A DNA stretch of 22,219 nt, taken from assembly GCA_902727915.1 (NCBI GenBank), contig CACVAU010000062.1, positions 1 to 22,219 of the forward strand, in the 5' to 3' direction. The translations under genes and the position numbers were made by a program. The notes beneath the pieces were generated by a model. The model made no database searches. It was not told where the DNA came from and was given only the letters and a program-made list of their open reading frames with translations. The DNA comes from an uncultured Sulfurovum sp. GTDB lineage: Bacteria; Campylobacterota; Campylobacteria; Campylobacterales; Sulfurovaceae. Below are positions 1 through 7,433 of the stretch, piece by piece. Within the stretch, counting starts at the first letter, position 1. Each line of letters opens with the position of its first letter.

Positions 1-606
1 ATGGCTGAGTTGTTAGTGTGGTGTAATGATTCAGATGAAAATATCTATGTCAAAAGTGCTTTGGCTCATTTGTGGTTTGTTGCCATTCATCCTTATGATG
101 ATGGTAATGGAAGAATAGCACGGGCGATAACCGACTACTTACTTTCTTCTGTTTCTAAGAAAACTTTTAAGTTTTACTCATTTTCAACAGCTGTCAATAG
201 TGATAGAAAAGGCTATTATGATATTTTAGATCGAACGACTAATCTTTTTAGAAACAGGGAATATGACTTTACAGCGTGGATAGTTTGGCATTTAAAAACG
301 CTAAACCATGCGATGGAAATGGCACTTGCAAGCATCGAAGTGGTTATTGACAAAACAAAGTTTTGGGATAGGTGTCGAGACAAAGGCTTGAATATTCGTC
401 AAGTAAAAGTATTAAGTAAAATGTTAGAAAAAGGAAAAGAGGGGTTTGAAGGTGGGATTAATACCAAGAAATACATGGCAATAAGCAAAACCAGTCGAGC
501 CACTGCCATAAGAGATATAGCTGAGTTAGTAGCCTATGATTGTTTAGTGCAAATAAAAGGGTCAGCTGGACGAAATATTCGATATGAGATTTTATTAACG
601 AAATAG
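1..606 (+). CDS. Fic family protein, 3' part (5' end outside window)
   Basis: C-terminal 201 residues of a Fic-domain protein. Residues 30-41 hold the Fic signature HPYDDGNGRIAR, with the catalytic His30 and the phosphate-binding GNGR. Fic enzymes usually transfer AMP from ATP to a hydroxyl on a target protein. The region after about residue 125 looks like a winged helix-turn-helix (a KKYMAISKTSRATAIRDI segment followed by a basic end), as in many long bacterial Fic proteins that carry a C-terminal DNA-binding domain. The ATG at base 1 is probably internal: full-length members are about 300-380 residues and begin with an N-terminal helical domain that would lie before this window. An inhibitory helix motif cannot be judged without that part. 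The target is unknown. It is followed by a 94-base gap holding the next gene's promoter. Confidence 0.85.
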   Translation: MAELLVWCNDSDENIYVKSALAHLWFVAIHPYDDGNGRIARAITDYLLSSVSKKTFKFYSFSTAVNSDRKGYYDILDRTTNLFRNREYDFTAWIVWHLKTLNHAMEMALASIEVVIDKTKFWDRCRDKGLNIRQVKVLSKMLEKGKEGFEGGINTKKYMAISKTSRATAIRDIAELVAYDCLVQIKGSAGRNIRYEILLTK

Positions 607-635
607 GAGTTTTTTAAAAAACTTTGTACGCCTTT

Positions 636-665
636 TTGAAACTTTTAATAACTACTAAGTATAAT
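636..665 (+). promoter_or_regulatory. Predicted sigma70-type promoter of the ArsI-like gene
   Basis: A TTGAAA (636-641) and a TATAAT (660-665) are separated by 18 bases, giving a predicted start near 672. The AAAGGA ribosome site at 689-694 and the ATG at 701 follow. This is one of the few promoters in the window with a recognisable -35 box. Confidence 0.55.
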
Positions 666-700
666 CTCAAAAATAGAGAGAACAACTTAAAGGAAACAAC

Positions 701-1165
701 ATGAGCGAAAGCAGAAAATTACACATTCACATGTCAGTTGACAATATTGAAGAGAGCATTCAGTTTTATAACACACAATTTGGAGCAGAAGCTACCAAAG
801 TAAAAGAAGATTATGCTCAATGGCTGATTGAAGATTTGAGTTTAAATTTTGCCATTTCTACAAGAGGTAATAAAAAAGGTGTGAACCATTTAGGCGTTCA
901 ATATGAGAGTGATGAAGCCTTAGAAACAGCACAAGCTACTTTTGAAGAAGCTGGTATAAAAGGTCAAGAAGAGAAAGGGGCGACTTGTTGTTATAAGGAG
1001 TCAAACAAGTATTGGGTCAAAGATCCTACGGGTAATATGTGGGAAAACTACCACTCTATGGATGACATAGAGGTCTATGGTATGGAAGCGTCTGAATCTT
1101 CTGATGCTTGTTGTAGCCCTAAAGTTGGCATGTTTTCAACGACACCTAACTCTGGGTGTTGTTAA
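701..1165 (+). CDS. arsI: ArsI/CadI family VOC metalloenzyme (putative C-As lyase)
   Basis: A 154-residue vicinal-oxygen-chelate protein. Putative metal ligands are His8 in the first strand, His63 (GVNHLGV) and Glu115 (GNMWE). A vicinal cysteine pair lies at 96-97 in the context ATCCYKESNKYWVKDP. This pair and its surroundings are the hallmark of the ArsI/CadI branch. ArsI is an Fe(II) dioxygenase that cleaves the C-As bond of trivalent organoarsenicals, and CadI homologues are cadmium-induced. Two further Cys pairs (137-138 and 153-154) lie in a C-terminal tail that looks suited to thiophilic metals. No arsR, arsM or arsP is visible, so the arsenic role rests on the family only. AAAGGA lies six bases before the ATG. 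The next gene starts 13 bases after the stop, suggesting co-transcription. A cadmium or general metal-stress role is possible. Confidence 0.8.
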   Translation: MSESRKLHIHMSVDNIEESIQFYNTQFGAEATKVKEDYAQWLIEDLSLNFAISTRGNKKGVNHLGVQYESDEALETAQATFEEAGIKGQEEKGATCCYKESNKYWVKDPTGNMWENYHSMDDIEVYGMEASESSDACCSPKVGMFSTTPNSGCC

Positions 1166-1178
1166 GTCCTGAAAGACA

Positions 1179-1739
1179 ATGAAAACTAAAACATACATTT
1201 CCCTTCTTAGAGGCATTAATGTAGGAGGTCATAAGAAAATTCTTATGGCAGATCTGAAAGCTCTCTATGAGCTTTTAGGCTTTGAAAAAGTTGAAACTTT
1301 TATTCAAAGTGGGAATGTGGTTTTTAACACTGATAAAAGTGCTGAAACACTTTTGGAAGAGATACAAAAGGCTATTGCTAATAAATACGGCTTTGAAGTA
1401 CTGGTTCAAATACGACAAATAGCTGACTTCGAAAACATTATAAAATCTTGCCCCTATACTAAACTTGATTTGGAAGTGGATAAAGCCACAAAGATTATGA
1501 TAACCTTTTTAGATGCTTTGCCCAAAGAAGAAGATATTACTGAACTAATGACCTATGTAAAAACACCTGAACAGTTGGTGGTGTTGGGTAAAGAGGCTTA
1601 TTTGTACTGTCCCAATGGTTATGGAAAGACGAAACTAAACAATAATTTCTTAGAGAGTAAATTAAAGGTAAATGCGACCACTAGAAATTGGAAATCTGTG
1701 ATGAGAATTTCCATACTAGCAATGACTAATAAAATATGA
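1179..1739 (+). CDS. DUF1697 domain-containing protein
   Basis: A 186-residue cytosolic protein that matches the DUF1697 family over its whole length. The diagnostic N-terminus is YISLLRGINVGGHKKI, followed by a segment with FIQSGNVVF near residue 41-50. The C-terminal part carries the conserved TTRNWKSV near residue 167-174. The biochemical function of the family is not established. It lies 13 bases downstream of the arsI-like gene without its own clear promoter, so it is probably read from the same transcript. No transmembrane segment or signal peptide is seen. Confidence 0.85.
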   Translation: MKTKTYISLLRGINVGGHKKILMADLKALYELLGFEKVETFIQSGNVVFNTDKSAETLLEEIQKAIANKYGFEVLVQIRQIADFENIIKSCPYTKLDLEVDKATKIMITFLDALPKEEDITELMTYVKTPEQLVVLGKEAYLYCPNGYGKTKLNNNFLESKLKVNATTRNWKSVMRISILAMTNKI

Positions 1740-1743
1740 TACT

Positions 1744-1774
1744 ATGCCAAAAAAATTACAAGGAGTTTTGGCAT
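1744..1774 (+). promoter_or_regulatory. Hairpin enclosing the ribosome site and start codon of the SagB-type gene
   Basis: ATGCCAAAA (1744-1752) is the exact reverse complement of TTTTGGCAT (1766-1774). The right arm contains the first two bases of the ATG at 1773, and the AGGAG ribosome site (1761-1765) lies in the loop. In mRNA this 9-bp stem would hide the start codon. The structure is visible in the sequence. A role in translational control is inferred. Confidence 0.5.
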
Positions 1775-3062
1775 GTATTGGTATCACAAAGAGACAAAAC
1801 ACTCCTACTATTCTGTTCGCTCAAATCCAAATCAAATGGATTGGGCGTTACAGCCTTCTACTTATAAAAATTATCCTGAGAGTTTTAAAAAAACTGAGTT
1901 AGATAAAAATAACTCTTGGCATGGGGTTATCTATTATACAGCATCTATTTCCACTAAAAAGTATTATCCTCATGGAACGCATCGTTATTTACGTGTCAAT
2001 CCATCAGCTGGTGCTTTGTATCCTAATGAACTTTATTTTCAGGCACGAGGTGTTGAGGGATTTGATGATGGCATATACCATTATGAAGTTGCTAGTAATA
2101 GAGCTGTTTTATTACATGTTTTAGAAGGTTCAGAGGGAATAGAACCTTATATGGGCTATGAGACAGCCATGCAGGGGTTACTATTTTTAGTATCTGCTGT
2201 CTATTATCGTTCTTCTTGGAAATATAGAAACAGAGCGTTTCGTTATTGTTTACTCGATGCTGGGCATCTTTTAGGGAGTATTGAACATGCTGCACTTTTA
2301 GTTCCCCATTTTACCAGTATGAAGTATGACATAGAACGTAAAAAACTCAATAAACTATTTGGTTTTTCTCATGCTGGTTCTGCTGGACGTGAAGTTTTCC
2401 TTTCAGGCGCTTCAGTAGCTACGCCTTTGGAAGATAAAGTTGAAACTGTTCAGTTTGAGCTTCCTTATGCAGAGGGGTCTGAAACCTTTGAAGAGAATGA
2501 GATGATGGAGCTTTCTTATAAACAGACATCTTACCTTTTAGAGAAGCAACCTCAACACGAAAAAGCCAATTTATATTATGAGAAGACACGTTTAAAAGAG
2601 AGCATTGTGGCACGTCGTTCTCAACGTGGGTTTGAAGGTCAAGCCATTACAAAACTACACTATACACGCATTATGGAAGCCTTAACAGAACCCATACCTT
2701 CAGACTGTGATGAAGAGGTGGAACTTTTTGTGGTACTAAACCGTGTACAAAATATGCCCATAGGACTTTATCATAATGGTAAGTTAATGAAGAATGCTGA
2801 CTTTAGTCAAAAGGCTGGGTATCTTTGTTTGGAGCAGTACTCTTTAGGAACCCAAGGTGCTATGACATTTTTCTTACTTTCTACAGCGAAGAATTATCAA
2901 GCCTTGTATCAAAAAGCAGGGATAATAGGACAAAGACTTTATGCTGTTACATCGTATCTAAATATAGGATGTTCCGGTATAGGCGCTTATTATGATGATG
3001 AGGTTAATGCTTTTGTGGAGCAAGAGGGTATGGTGCTTTATGCCTTGGCTATTGGGCGTTAG
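1773..3062 (+). CDS. SagB/ThcOx-type nitroreductase-fold dehydrogenase, two-domain
   Basis: A 429-residue protein with two nitroreductase-like halves. The first is roughly residues 65-230 and includes YLRVNPSAGALYPNELY, typical of SagB-type oxidoreductases. The second is roughly 275-428 and opens with ARRSQRGFEGQAIT, the usual FMN-binding start of this fold. SagB/ThcOx enzymes use FMN to oxidise azolines to azoles in thiazole/oxazole-modified peptides. Many double-domain members lie outside any peptide cluster and have no known substrate. That is the case here: no cyclodehydratase, leader peptide or transporter is nearby. AGGAG lies seven bases before the ATG but sits in a hairpin loop. No signal peptide. 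The fold assignment is firm, the substrate unknown. Confidence 0.8.
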   Translation: MYWYHKETKHSYYSVRSNPNQMDWALQPSTYKNYPESFKKTELDKNNSWHGVIYYTASISTKKYYPHGTHRYLRVNPSAGALYPNELYFQARGVEGFDDGIYHYEVASNRAVLLHVLEGSEGIEPYMGYETAMQGLLFLVSAVYYRSSWKYRNRAFRYCLLDAGHLLGSIEHAALLVPHFTSMKYDIERKKLNKLFGFSHAGSAGREVFLSGASVATPLEDKVETVQFELPYAEGSETFEENEMMELSYKQTSYLLEKQPQHEKANLYYEKTRLKESIVARRSQRGFEGQAITKLHYTRIMEALTEPIPSDCDEEVELFVVLNRVQNMPIGLYHNGKLMKNADFSQKAGYLCLEQYSLGTQGAMTFFLLSTAKNYQALYQKAGIIGQRLYAVTSYLNIGCSGIGAYYDDEVNAFVEQEGMVLYALAIGR

Positions 3063-3094
3063 TATTAGAAGTAATTTAGATTTTATGTTGTTTC

Positions 3095-3124
3095 CAAAGG
3101 TCTTACACGAGAAGGTGACCTTTG
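3095..3124. terminator. Hairpin between convergent genes
   Basis: CAAAGGTC (3095-3102) pairs with GACCTTTG (3117-3124) across a 14-base loop, in the gap between the ends of the SagB-type gene and the M48 gene. No T-run follows on either strand, so this is at best a weak or factor-assisted terminator. Confidence 0.35.
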
Positions 3125-3146
3125 AGAGGGTATGGTTAAAAATAGA

Positions 3147-4022
3147 TTAAATTTTAGAAGAATCTTTACGGTAGTTGTCTTTAATATTTTTGACTCTTTC
3201 ATGACCTGTTGGGTGCATTTTTAAAATCGGAGCATCTAAATACTGAAGGAGTTCTAAAGCATCTATGGCTGCTTTTCTTGGTACATTGTTCTCTTTTAAG
3301 ACTTGCATGGCAAATTCATCGGCATTAAATTCTTCATGTTTTTGAAAACGAGATTTTCGCATTTCTGAAGTTACAGAGGCTAAGACACCACTGGACATCC
3401 CACCGAGTGAGTCACCACCCATGTTTAACATTTTTTCAAAAGCATACATACTATGTTCTTTTCGATAACTTTTTTTGAAATCTTCATGCAGTAGGTGACC
3501 TATTTCATGTGCCATAACAAATAAAAGCTCATTATCATCAAGTTTTTCAATCACACCATGGTTTACACGTATGGCACCGTTAGAGCGAGAAAAGATATAT
3601 AAATAGGGACTCCAATAAACTTTTACATCCAGTTTTACAGTTGCAGGAAGTTTAATTTTTTTCATGACGTTTAAAAGGTCATTGTAGTATTGATCTTTTA
3701 CAATATCATTGTTTTTATCCATTTTAGCAATGTCTTCAGCTGCAATTTTATGAAGTTCTGCATCTGTGACGGAAGTAGATTTTGACATATCAGAGGCTGC
3801 ATCACCCATAATTGATTTTGTACCTGTTTTTTCTTTAATCTCATCCATCATTGGCATGTTATCCATTGGCATGATGTCTTGCATTTTCTCCATTTCAGGC
3901 ATAACATCTTTCATTTTTTCCATTTGTTCCATTGGTGCTGAGAATATGTCCCACATATTTGCATGTAAACTCATAGTTGTTGTGAGTAGAAAGGTTACTG
4001 TTGAGAGTTTGATTATTTTCAT
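3147..4022 (-). CDS. Secreted M48 family zinc metalloprotease, Met-rich N-terminus
   Basis: A 291-residue M48 peptidase. Residues 1-22 form a signal peptide, so the protein should be periplasmic. HEIGH at 172-176 supplies two zinc ligands and the catalytic Glu. EFNAD at 231-235 supplies the third ligand, and HPTGHERV at 270-277 matches the conserved C-terminal HP motif. The family includes BepA and LoiP/YcaL, which degrade misassembled outer-membrane proteins. Between the signal peptide and the catalytic domain lies a segment (about 23-80) with 14 Met residues in about 60, arranged as MEQMEKM, MPEMEKM and MPMDNMPMM. This segment is not a normal part of the fold and could bind copper or act as an amphipathic helix. 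AAGGA lies before the start. The gene is divergent from the methyltransferase gene. Confidence 0.88.
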   Translation of the reverse strand: MKIIKLSTVTFLLTTTMSLHANMWDIFSAPMEQMEKMKDVMPEMEKMQDIMPMDNMPMMDEIKEKTGTKSIMGDAASDMSKSTSVTDAELHKIAAEDIAKMDKNNDIVKDQYYNDLLNVMKKIKLPATVKLDVKVYWSPYLYIFSRSNGAIRVNHGVIEKLDDNELLFVMAHEIGHLLHEDFKKSYRKEHSMYAFEKMLNMGGDSLGGMSSGVLASVTSEMRKSRFQKHEEFNADEFAMQVLKENNVPRKAAIDALELLQYLDAPILKMHPTGHERVKNIKDNYRKDSSKI

Positions 4023-4178
4023 TTTTCGTCCTTTAGTAAGTCAAATGATAACAAATATTATAAATATTTTACTTTGTTTTATAACTTTTATTTATCTATT
4101 TTAAGTTATATAGACTTTTTTTCGCATTAAAAATTCAATCTAAAGTAAATATTGGGCAAATTAACTTTTTAGTATGGA

Positions 4179-4206
4179 TTGGCTTTCTTTTTTTTTTTAA
4201 TATAAT
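4179..4206 (+). promoter_or_regulatory. Promoter with an 11-T spacer tract upstream of tpm
   Basis: TTGGCT (4179-4184) and TATAAT (4201-4206) are 16 bases apart, and the spacer contains an uninterrupted run of 11 T (4188-4198). A second possible -10, TATTAT, lies about 10 bases downstream. The ribosome site GGAG (4243-4246) precedes the ATG at 4255. Length change of the T-run would alter the -35/-10 spacing. Confidence 0.5.
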
Positions 4207-4254
4207 TTCCTATCTATATTATAGAAACTTAATAATTGCGCATGGAGATAAATA

Positions 4255-4890
4255 ATGAATGAAAATAGTTTATGGTTACAACGTTGGGAAAATAGAGAAA
4301 TAGGTTTTAATCAAAACCAGCCAAATAGTTTTATGGTGAAACATTTTGACAATTTAAATTTAGAGACAGGTACGAGGGTATTGGTTCCTTTATGTGGAAA
4401 AAGCATAGATATCTCATGGTTGTTGGCTAAAGGACATAAGGTAACAGGTGTGGAGTTAAGTGAACAAGCAGTGATAGAATTGTTTGATGAACTTACTATG
4501 AGCCCAAATATTTCAAAGATAGATGGATTAATTTTATATAGTACTGAAAATTTAGAAGTTTATGTTGCTGATATATTTGAAATAAACTCTGAAATGTTAG
4601 GTAAAATAGATGCTATTTATGATCGTGCAGCTTTAGTTGCTTTAACAACAGAGGTAAGGGTGAACTATACAGCGCACTTAAGAGACATTTCAAACCATGC
4701 ACCTCAATTACTGCTTTGTTTTGAATATGATCAATCACTAATGAACAGAACACCTTATTCCGTAGAGGAGTCTGAAGTTAGAAAGCATTATGGAGAACAT
4801 TATACGTTAAAGCTTTTAACACGTGAAGAGATAGCAGGTGGATTTAAAGGAGGCTTAATTGCTTCTGATGCAGTTTGGTTATTAAAATAG
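4255..4890 (+). CDS. tpm: Thiopurine S-methyltransferase family protein
   Basis: A 211-residue SAM-dependent methyltransferase, close to the usual 215-220 of bacterial TPMT. The N-terminus (WLQRWENREIGFNQNQPN) matches the family's conserved W-x-x-RW...IGF-x-Q segment. LVPLCGKSIDISWLLAKGH at about 41-60 is the diagnostic SAM-binding loop, followed by VTGVELSEQAV. Bacterial members methylate selenium and tellurium oxyanions or small thiols and some confer tellurite resistance. The substrate here cannot be read from sequence. The stop codon at 4888-4890 is part of the GAGGAG ribosome site of the next gene, so the two genes are probably coupled. Confidence 0.88.
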   Translation: MNENSLWLQRWENREIGFNQNQPNSFMVKHFDNLNLETGTRVLVPLCGKSIDISWLLAKGHKVTGVELSEQAVIELFDELTMSPNISKIDGLILYSTENLEVYVADIFEINSEMLGKIDAIYDRAALVALTTEVRVNYTAHLRDISNHAPQLLLCFEYDQSLMNRTPYSVEESEVRKHYGEHYTLKLLTREEIAGGFKGGLIASDAVWLLK

Positions 4891-4901
4891 AGGAGTTTAG
4901 G

Positions 4902-5360
4902 GTGCCAAATATTAAAAAAGTACAAATAGAAAGTAAAGAAATAAAAGGTCTTCAAGTTAGAACTAAAAATTCAGATGAGATGAATCAAGAAAAAGGAAAA
5001 ATTGCTCCCTTATGGGAAAAATTTTATAAGGAAATTATGCCTAAACTCTCCAATGGAGCAATAGTTTATGGTGTTTATCATAATTATGAATCTGATGTTA
5101 GAGGCGCATTTGATGTATTAGTTGGTGTTGATAAGCTAGAGCTAGAAGAAGAGATACGTGAGGTAGTACTTAATGAGGGTCAATATCTTATGTTTCCTGT
5201 TAACGGTGTGTTACCTCAATCTATCATAGAAACATGGGAAAAGGTTTGGGCTTACTTTGAGGATGAAAGTATTGATGAGCGACGTGCTTATGAAACTGAT
5301 TTTGAAAAATATATCTCAGCAAATGAAGCCCAGATATACATTAGTGTAAATTATTTTTAA
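4902..5360 (+). CDS. GyrI-like / AraC-type effector-binding domain protein
   Basis: A 152-residue protein resembling single-domain effector-binding proteins (GyrI-like, integron-associated Cass2 type). The features are an N-terminal strand with KKVQIESKEIKGLQVRT, IAPLWEKFYKEIMPKL, and AIVYGVYHNYESDVRGAFDVLVG. It lacks a DNA-binding domain. Such proteins bind small hydrophobic or cationic ligands, and GyrI-type ones can protect gyrase. I place the start at GTG 4902 and not at the upstream TTG 4875: GAGGAG (4890-4895) lies six bases before the GTG, while the TTG has no ribosome site and lies inside the methyltransferase gene. It is probably co-translated with that gene. Confidence 0.7.
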   Translation: MPNIKKVQIESKEIKGLQVRTKNSDEMNQEKGKIAPLWEKFYKEIMPKLSNGAIVYGVYHNYESDVRGAFDVLVGVDKLELEEEIREVVLNEGQYLMFPVNGVLPQSIIETWEKVWAYFEDESIDERRAYETDFEKYISANEAQIYISVNYF

Positions 5361-5382
5361 TGTACACTTTTAGGATATGTTT

Positions 5383-5871
5383 TTAGGACTTGTAATTTAA
5401 AACTTTTTTTACCGTATCGATGGAGCAGAAAAATAGAGCTTCAAAAAGAGGATTTAATGTAATGCGTTTATCTTTCGTTTCAAATGCTTTAAAGTCAAAC
5501 CCTTCACCATCATCCCTAAGGTTTGGTCTTACTGAGAAAGTTATGGGTTCAAGGGTACGAATAAGGTTGAAGATTTTTTTATATTTTTTATCTTGGGTAT
5601 CAGGTAAAAAGCTCTCTTTCATACGCCTATTTAGCCGGGTTTCTTTAATGAGTTCAATTTTATCATTGAAAATGGTTTTTCCCCAACGAATGTCACCTAA
5701 ATCAAATAAAAAGTCTTGATGTCGACTGCTAAGTGGATGTGGTGAAGTATCTCGAAGTGCTTCAAGAAGCTGAAGAAAGAAGTTTAACCCTCCATAGTTA
5801 TTGGCAGCTGTCATTAAAAGTGTATGATAATGAAGTTTTTCTTCATCATTTAAATTATTAAAGTCACACAT
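5383..5871 (-). CDS. Hypothetical protein, 162 aa
   Basis: I do not recognise the family. The protein is soluble and has no signal peptide. It is rich in charged and aromatic residues, with a helical N-terminus (DEEKLHYHTLLMTAANNYGG) and a conserved-looking C-terminal half (ITFSVRPNLRDDGEGFDFKAF). AAGGA lies five bases before the ATG. It begins 15 bases after the stop of the HD-domain gene, so the two probably form an operon. A length of 162 residues, normal composition and a proper ribosome site support a real gene. The overlapping frame on the other strand has none of these. Confidence 0.65.
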   Translation of the reverse strand: MCDFNNLNDEEKLHYHTLLMTAANNYGGLNFFLQLLEALRDTSPHPLSSRHQDFLFDLGDIRWGKTIFNDKIELIKETRLNRRMKESFLPDTQDKKYKKIFNLIRTLEPITFSVRPNLRDDGEGFDFKAFETKDKRITLNPLFEALFFCSIDTVKKVLNYKS

Positions 5872-5886
5872 GGACTTCCTTTGTAT

Positions 5887-6483
5887 TTATATGTAGGAAT
5901 TATACTCTATTAAGATATTTTCTCTGGCTTGTTTCTCGTATTTATCATGAAAGTATTTACTTTTATAGATTTTATCTTTCGCTAAAAAATGTTTTAAAAC
6001 TTTTTGACGACCAATAATGTAAGTTGTATTATTATACATAGCATATTCTTGTCGTACATTTTGACAGTACTGTGTATAAGTTTGTGTTTTAGTACCTAGG
6101 ATGGCTAAATCAGCATCTAAAAAGAGTGCATTTTGTTCTGAAGTTGGCTCATGTGTTTTGGTCTCAATAATTAATTGATGTATAGCATCAATTGTTTTGT
6201 TAGGAACCTTTAAGAGCTTTAATCTTTTACTGCAAAGTATGGCACTTTGCATTTCATTGTCATTGGATAAAGGATTATAAATAATATCATGATAAAAGAT
6301 AGCAAACTCCATTACCTTATTAGGCTTGGGTAAGACATTATAGATATAGGCAAGATGCGTTAGTGTGTGATAATACCTATCTTGATTGTTATGACTTTTT
6401 TCTATCTCTTCCCATAATACTTCTATGATGTTTACATTATACGTAAAATTTTGACATAGGGTTTTAAATTTATTTTTTAACAT
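5887..6483 (-). CDS. HD-domain metal-dependent phosphohydrolase-like protein (COG4339 type)
   Basis: About 198 residues, resembling the predicted HD-superfamily proteins of COG4339. Near the N-terminus RYYHTLTHL gives the first conserved His residues. FAIFYHDIIYN supplies the central HD pair, and LFLDADLAILG supplies the later Asp. QEYAMY and a basic segment follow. These residues are expected to bind a metal, but the substrate of the family is unknown. I prefer the ATG whose first base is 6483. A TTG 15 bases upstream is in frame, but neither has a clear ribosome site. The gene shares a short intergenic region with the terminator of the upstream repeat-protein gene and leads into the 162-aa gene. 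Confidence 0.75.
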   Translation of the reverse strand: MLKNKFKTLCQNFTYNVNIIEVLWEEIEKSHNNQDRYYHTLTHLAYIYNVLPKPNKVMEFAIFYHDIIYNPLSNDNEMQSAILCSKRLKLLKVPNKTIDAIHQLIIETKTHEPTSEQNALFLDADLAILGTKTQTYTQYCQNVRQEYAMYNNTTYIIGRQKVLKHFLAKDKIYKSKYFHDKYEKQARENILIEYNSYI

Positions 6484-6542
6484 AAGAGATAATATCAAAA
6501 TAAGATAATGTAGGGCTTTATAATATTGATGAGCTTATTGAG

Positions 6543-6567
6543 TAAAAACACCCTAAAAAAGGGTGTT
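6543..6567 (-). terminator. Rho-independent terminator of the hendecad-repeat gene
   Basis: Read on the minus strand, AACACCC pairs with GGGTGTT (6547-6553 and 6561-6567) around a seven-base loop and is followed directly by a T-run ending at 6544. It lies about 15 bases after the stop codon of the minus-strand gene. Confidence 0.75.
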
Positions 6568-6581
6568 GAGGTAGAAAAAAA

Positions 6582-7433
6582 TTATTTAGCGTCTACAGTA
6601 GTTTTTACTTCAGTAGTAGCAGTTTTTAGAGTAGTATTTGCTTCAGTGGCATTATCTGAAGCACTGTCAATGGTTGTTTTAGATACATCAGATGCATTAT
6701 CAGCAGCCGTTTTAGCAGCAGTTCCAGCTTCTGTTGTTACTGTTTTTGCTGTATCTGTTACAGCGTTAGTACTTGTTTTAACAGCATCATTAGCCGATGT
6801 TGTTACTGTTTTTGTTGCCGTTCCAGCTTCTGTTGTTACTGTTTTTACAGTATCTGTTGCAGAATCACTTGCAGATTTTAGAGAAGCAGTTGCATCAGTA
6901 GATACTGTTTTAGCTGTTGTTGTAGCATCAGAAGAAACGGTAGTAACATTCTTAGTAGCTTCTGTAGACACAGTAGTTACATTTGTGGTTGCATCAGCTG
7001 ATAGTGTTTTAGTTGCGTCATTGGCATCTTTTGAAATAGCAACAGTAGCATCTTTGATATCTTTTGAAGTCATGGTTGCACCATCTTTAATGTCTTTAGT
7101 TACATTAGTAATGGTATCTTTTGTATCACCAGCAACTTCAACTACTGAGTCTCTTGAATCTTTAGAAGTATTTACCTCTGCTGCTTTAAGGTCATCTGAA
7201 ACTTTTACTGAAGTATCTTTAGCATCAGAACTTACATTAGTAATTGTTCTTTCTGCTGATTTTGTTGTTTCAACAACACCATCTGTAAGTGAAGTTACTG
7301 TATCTTTCGCATCTTTACTCATAGAAATGGCAGCATCTTTAATATCTGTTACCATTGTTCCAACTGAAAGCTCTGCAGAAGCAGTTGTAAGCATTGTTGC
7401 TGTAATTGCTGAAATAAGTGTAAGTTTTGTCAT
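6582..7433 (-). CDS. Secreted hendecad-repeat (LEA/apolipoprotein-like) low-complexity protein
   Basis: A 283-residue protein. Residues 1-20 are a signal peptide ending in TASA. From residue 24 to the last residue the sequence divides into 23 consecutive 11-residue units plus one 7-residue unit (VTSLTDG, after the second repeat). Examples of units are VTTVSSDATTT, AKTVSTDATAS, VKTVTTEAGTA, ITNVTKDIKDG and TVAISKDANDA. The N-terminal units are rich in K and D, the C-terminal ones in T, A and S. There is no Cys, Trp, Pro, Phe or Tyr in the repeat body. An 11-residue period predicts long amphipathic helices, as in group 3 LEA proteins and apolipoproteins. No enzyme domain is present. A role in envelope stress, lipid-surface binding or desiccation/cold protection is inference. 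AGGA precedes the start, and a TATAAT on the minus strand at 7466-7471 is a likely -10. Confidence 0.75.
   Translation of the reverse strand: MTKLTLISAITATMLTTASAELSVGTMVTDIKDAAISMSKDAKDTVTSLTDGVVETTKSAERTITNVSSDAKDTSVKVSDDLKAAEVNTSKDSRDSVVEVAGDTKDTITNVTKDIKDGATMTSKDIKDATVAISKDANDATKTLSADATTNVTTVSTEATKNVTTVSSDATTTAKTVSTDATASLKSASDSATDTVKTVTTEAGTATKTVTTSANDAVKTSTNAVTDTAKTVTTEAGTAAKTAADNASDVSKTTIDSASDNATEANTTLKTATTEVKTTVDAK

Noticed and set aside
608..623. Terminator after the Fic gene
   Set aside because: AGTTTTTTAAAAAACT is palindromic but almost pure A/T, with no GC stem; too weak to support.
3766..4104. 112-codon plus-strand frame opposite the M48 gene
   Set aside because: Antisense of the Met-rich and signal-peptide region; hydrophobic only because Met and Lys codons read backwards give Ile, Phe and His.
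5420..5719. 99-codon plus-strand frame
   Set aside because: Shadow of the 162-aa minus-strand gene, without a ribosome site or neighbour linkage.
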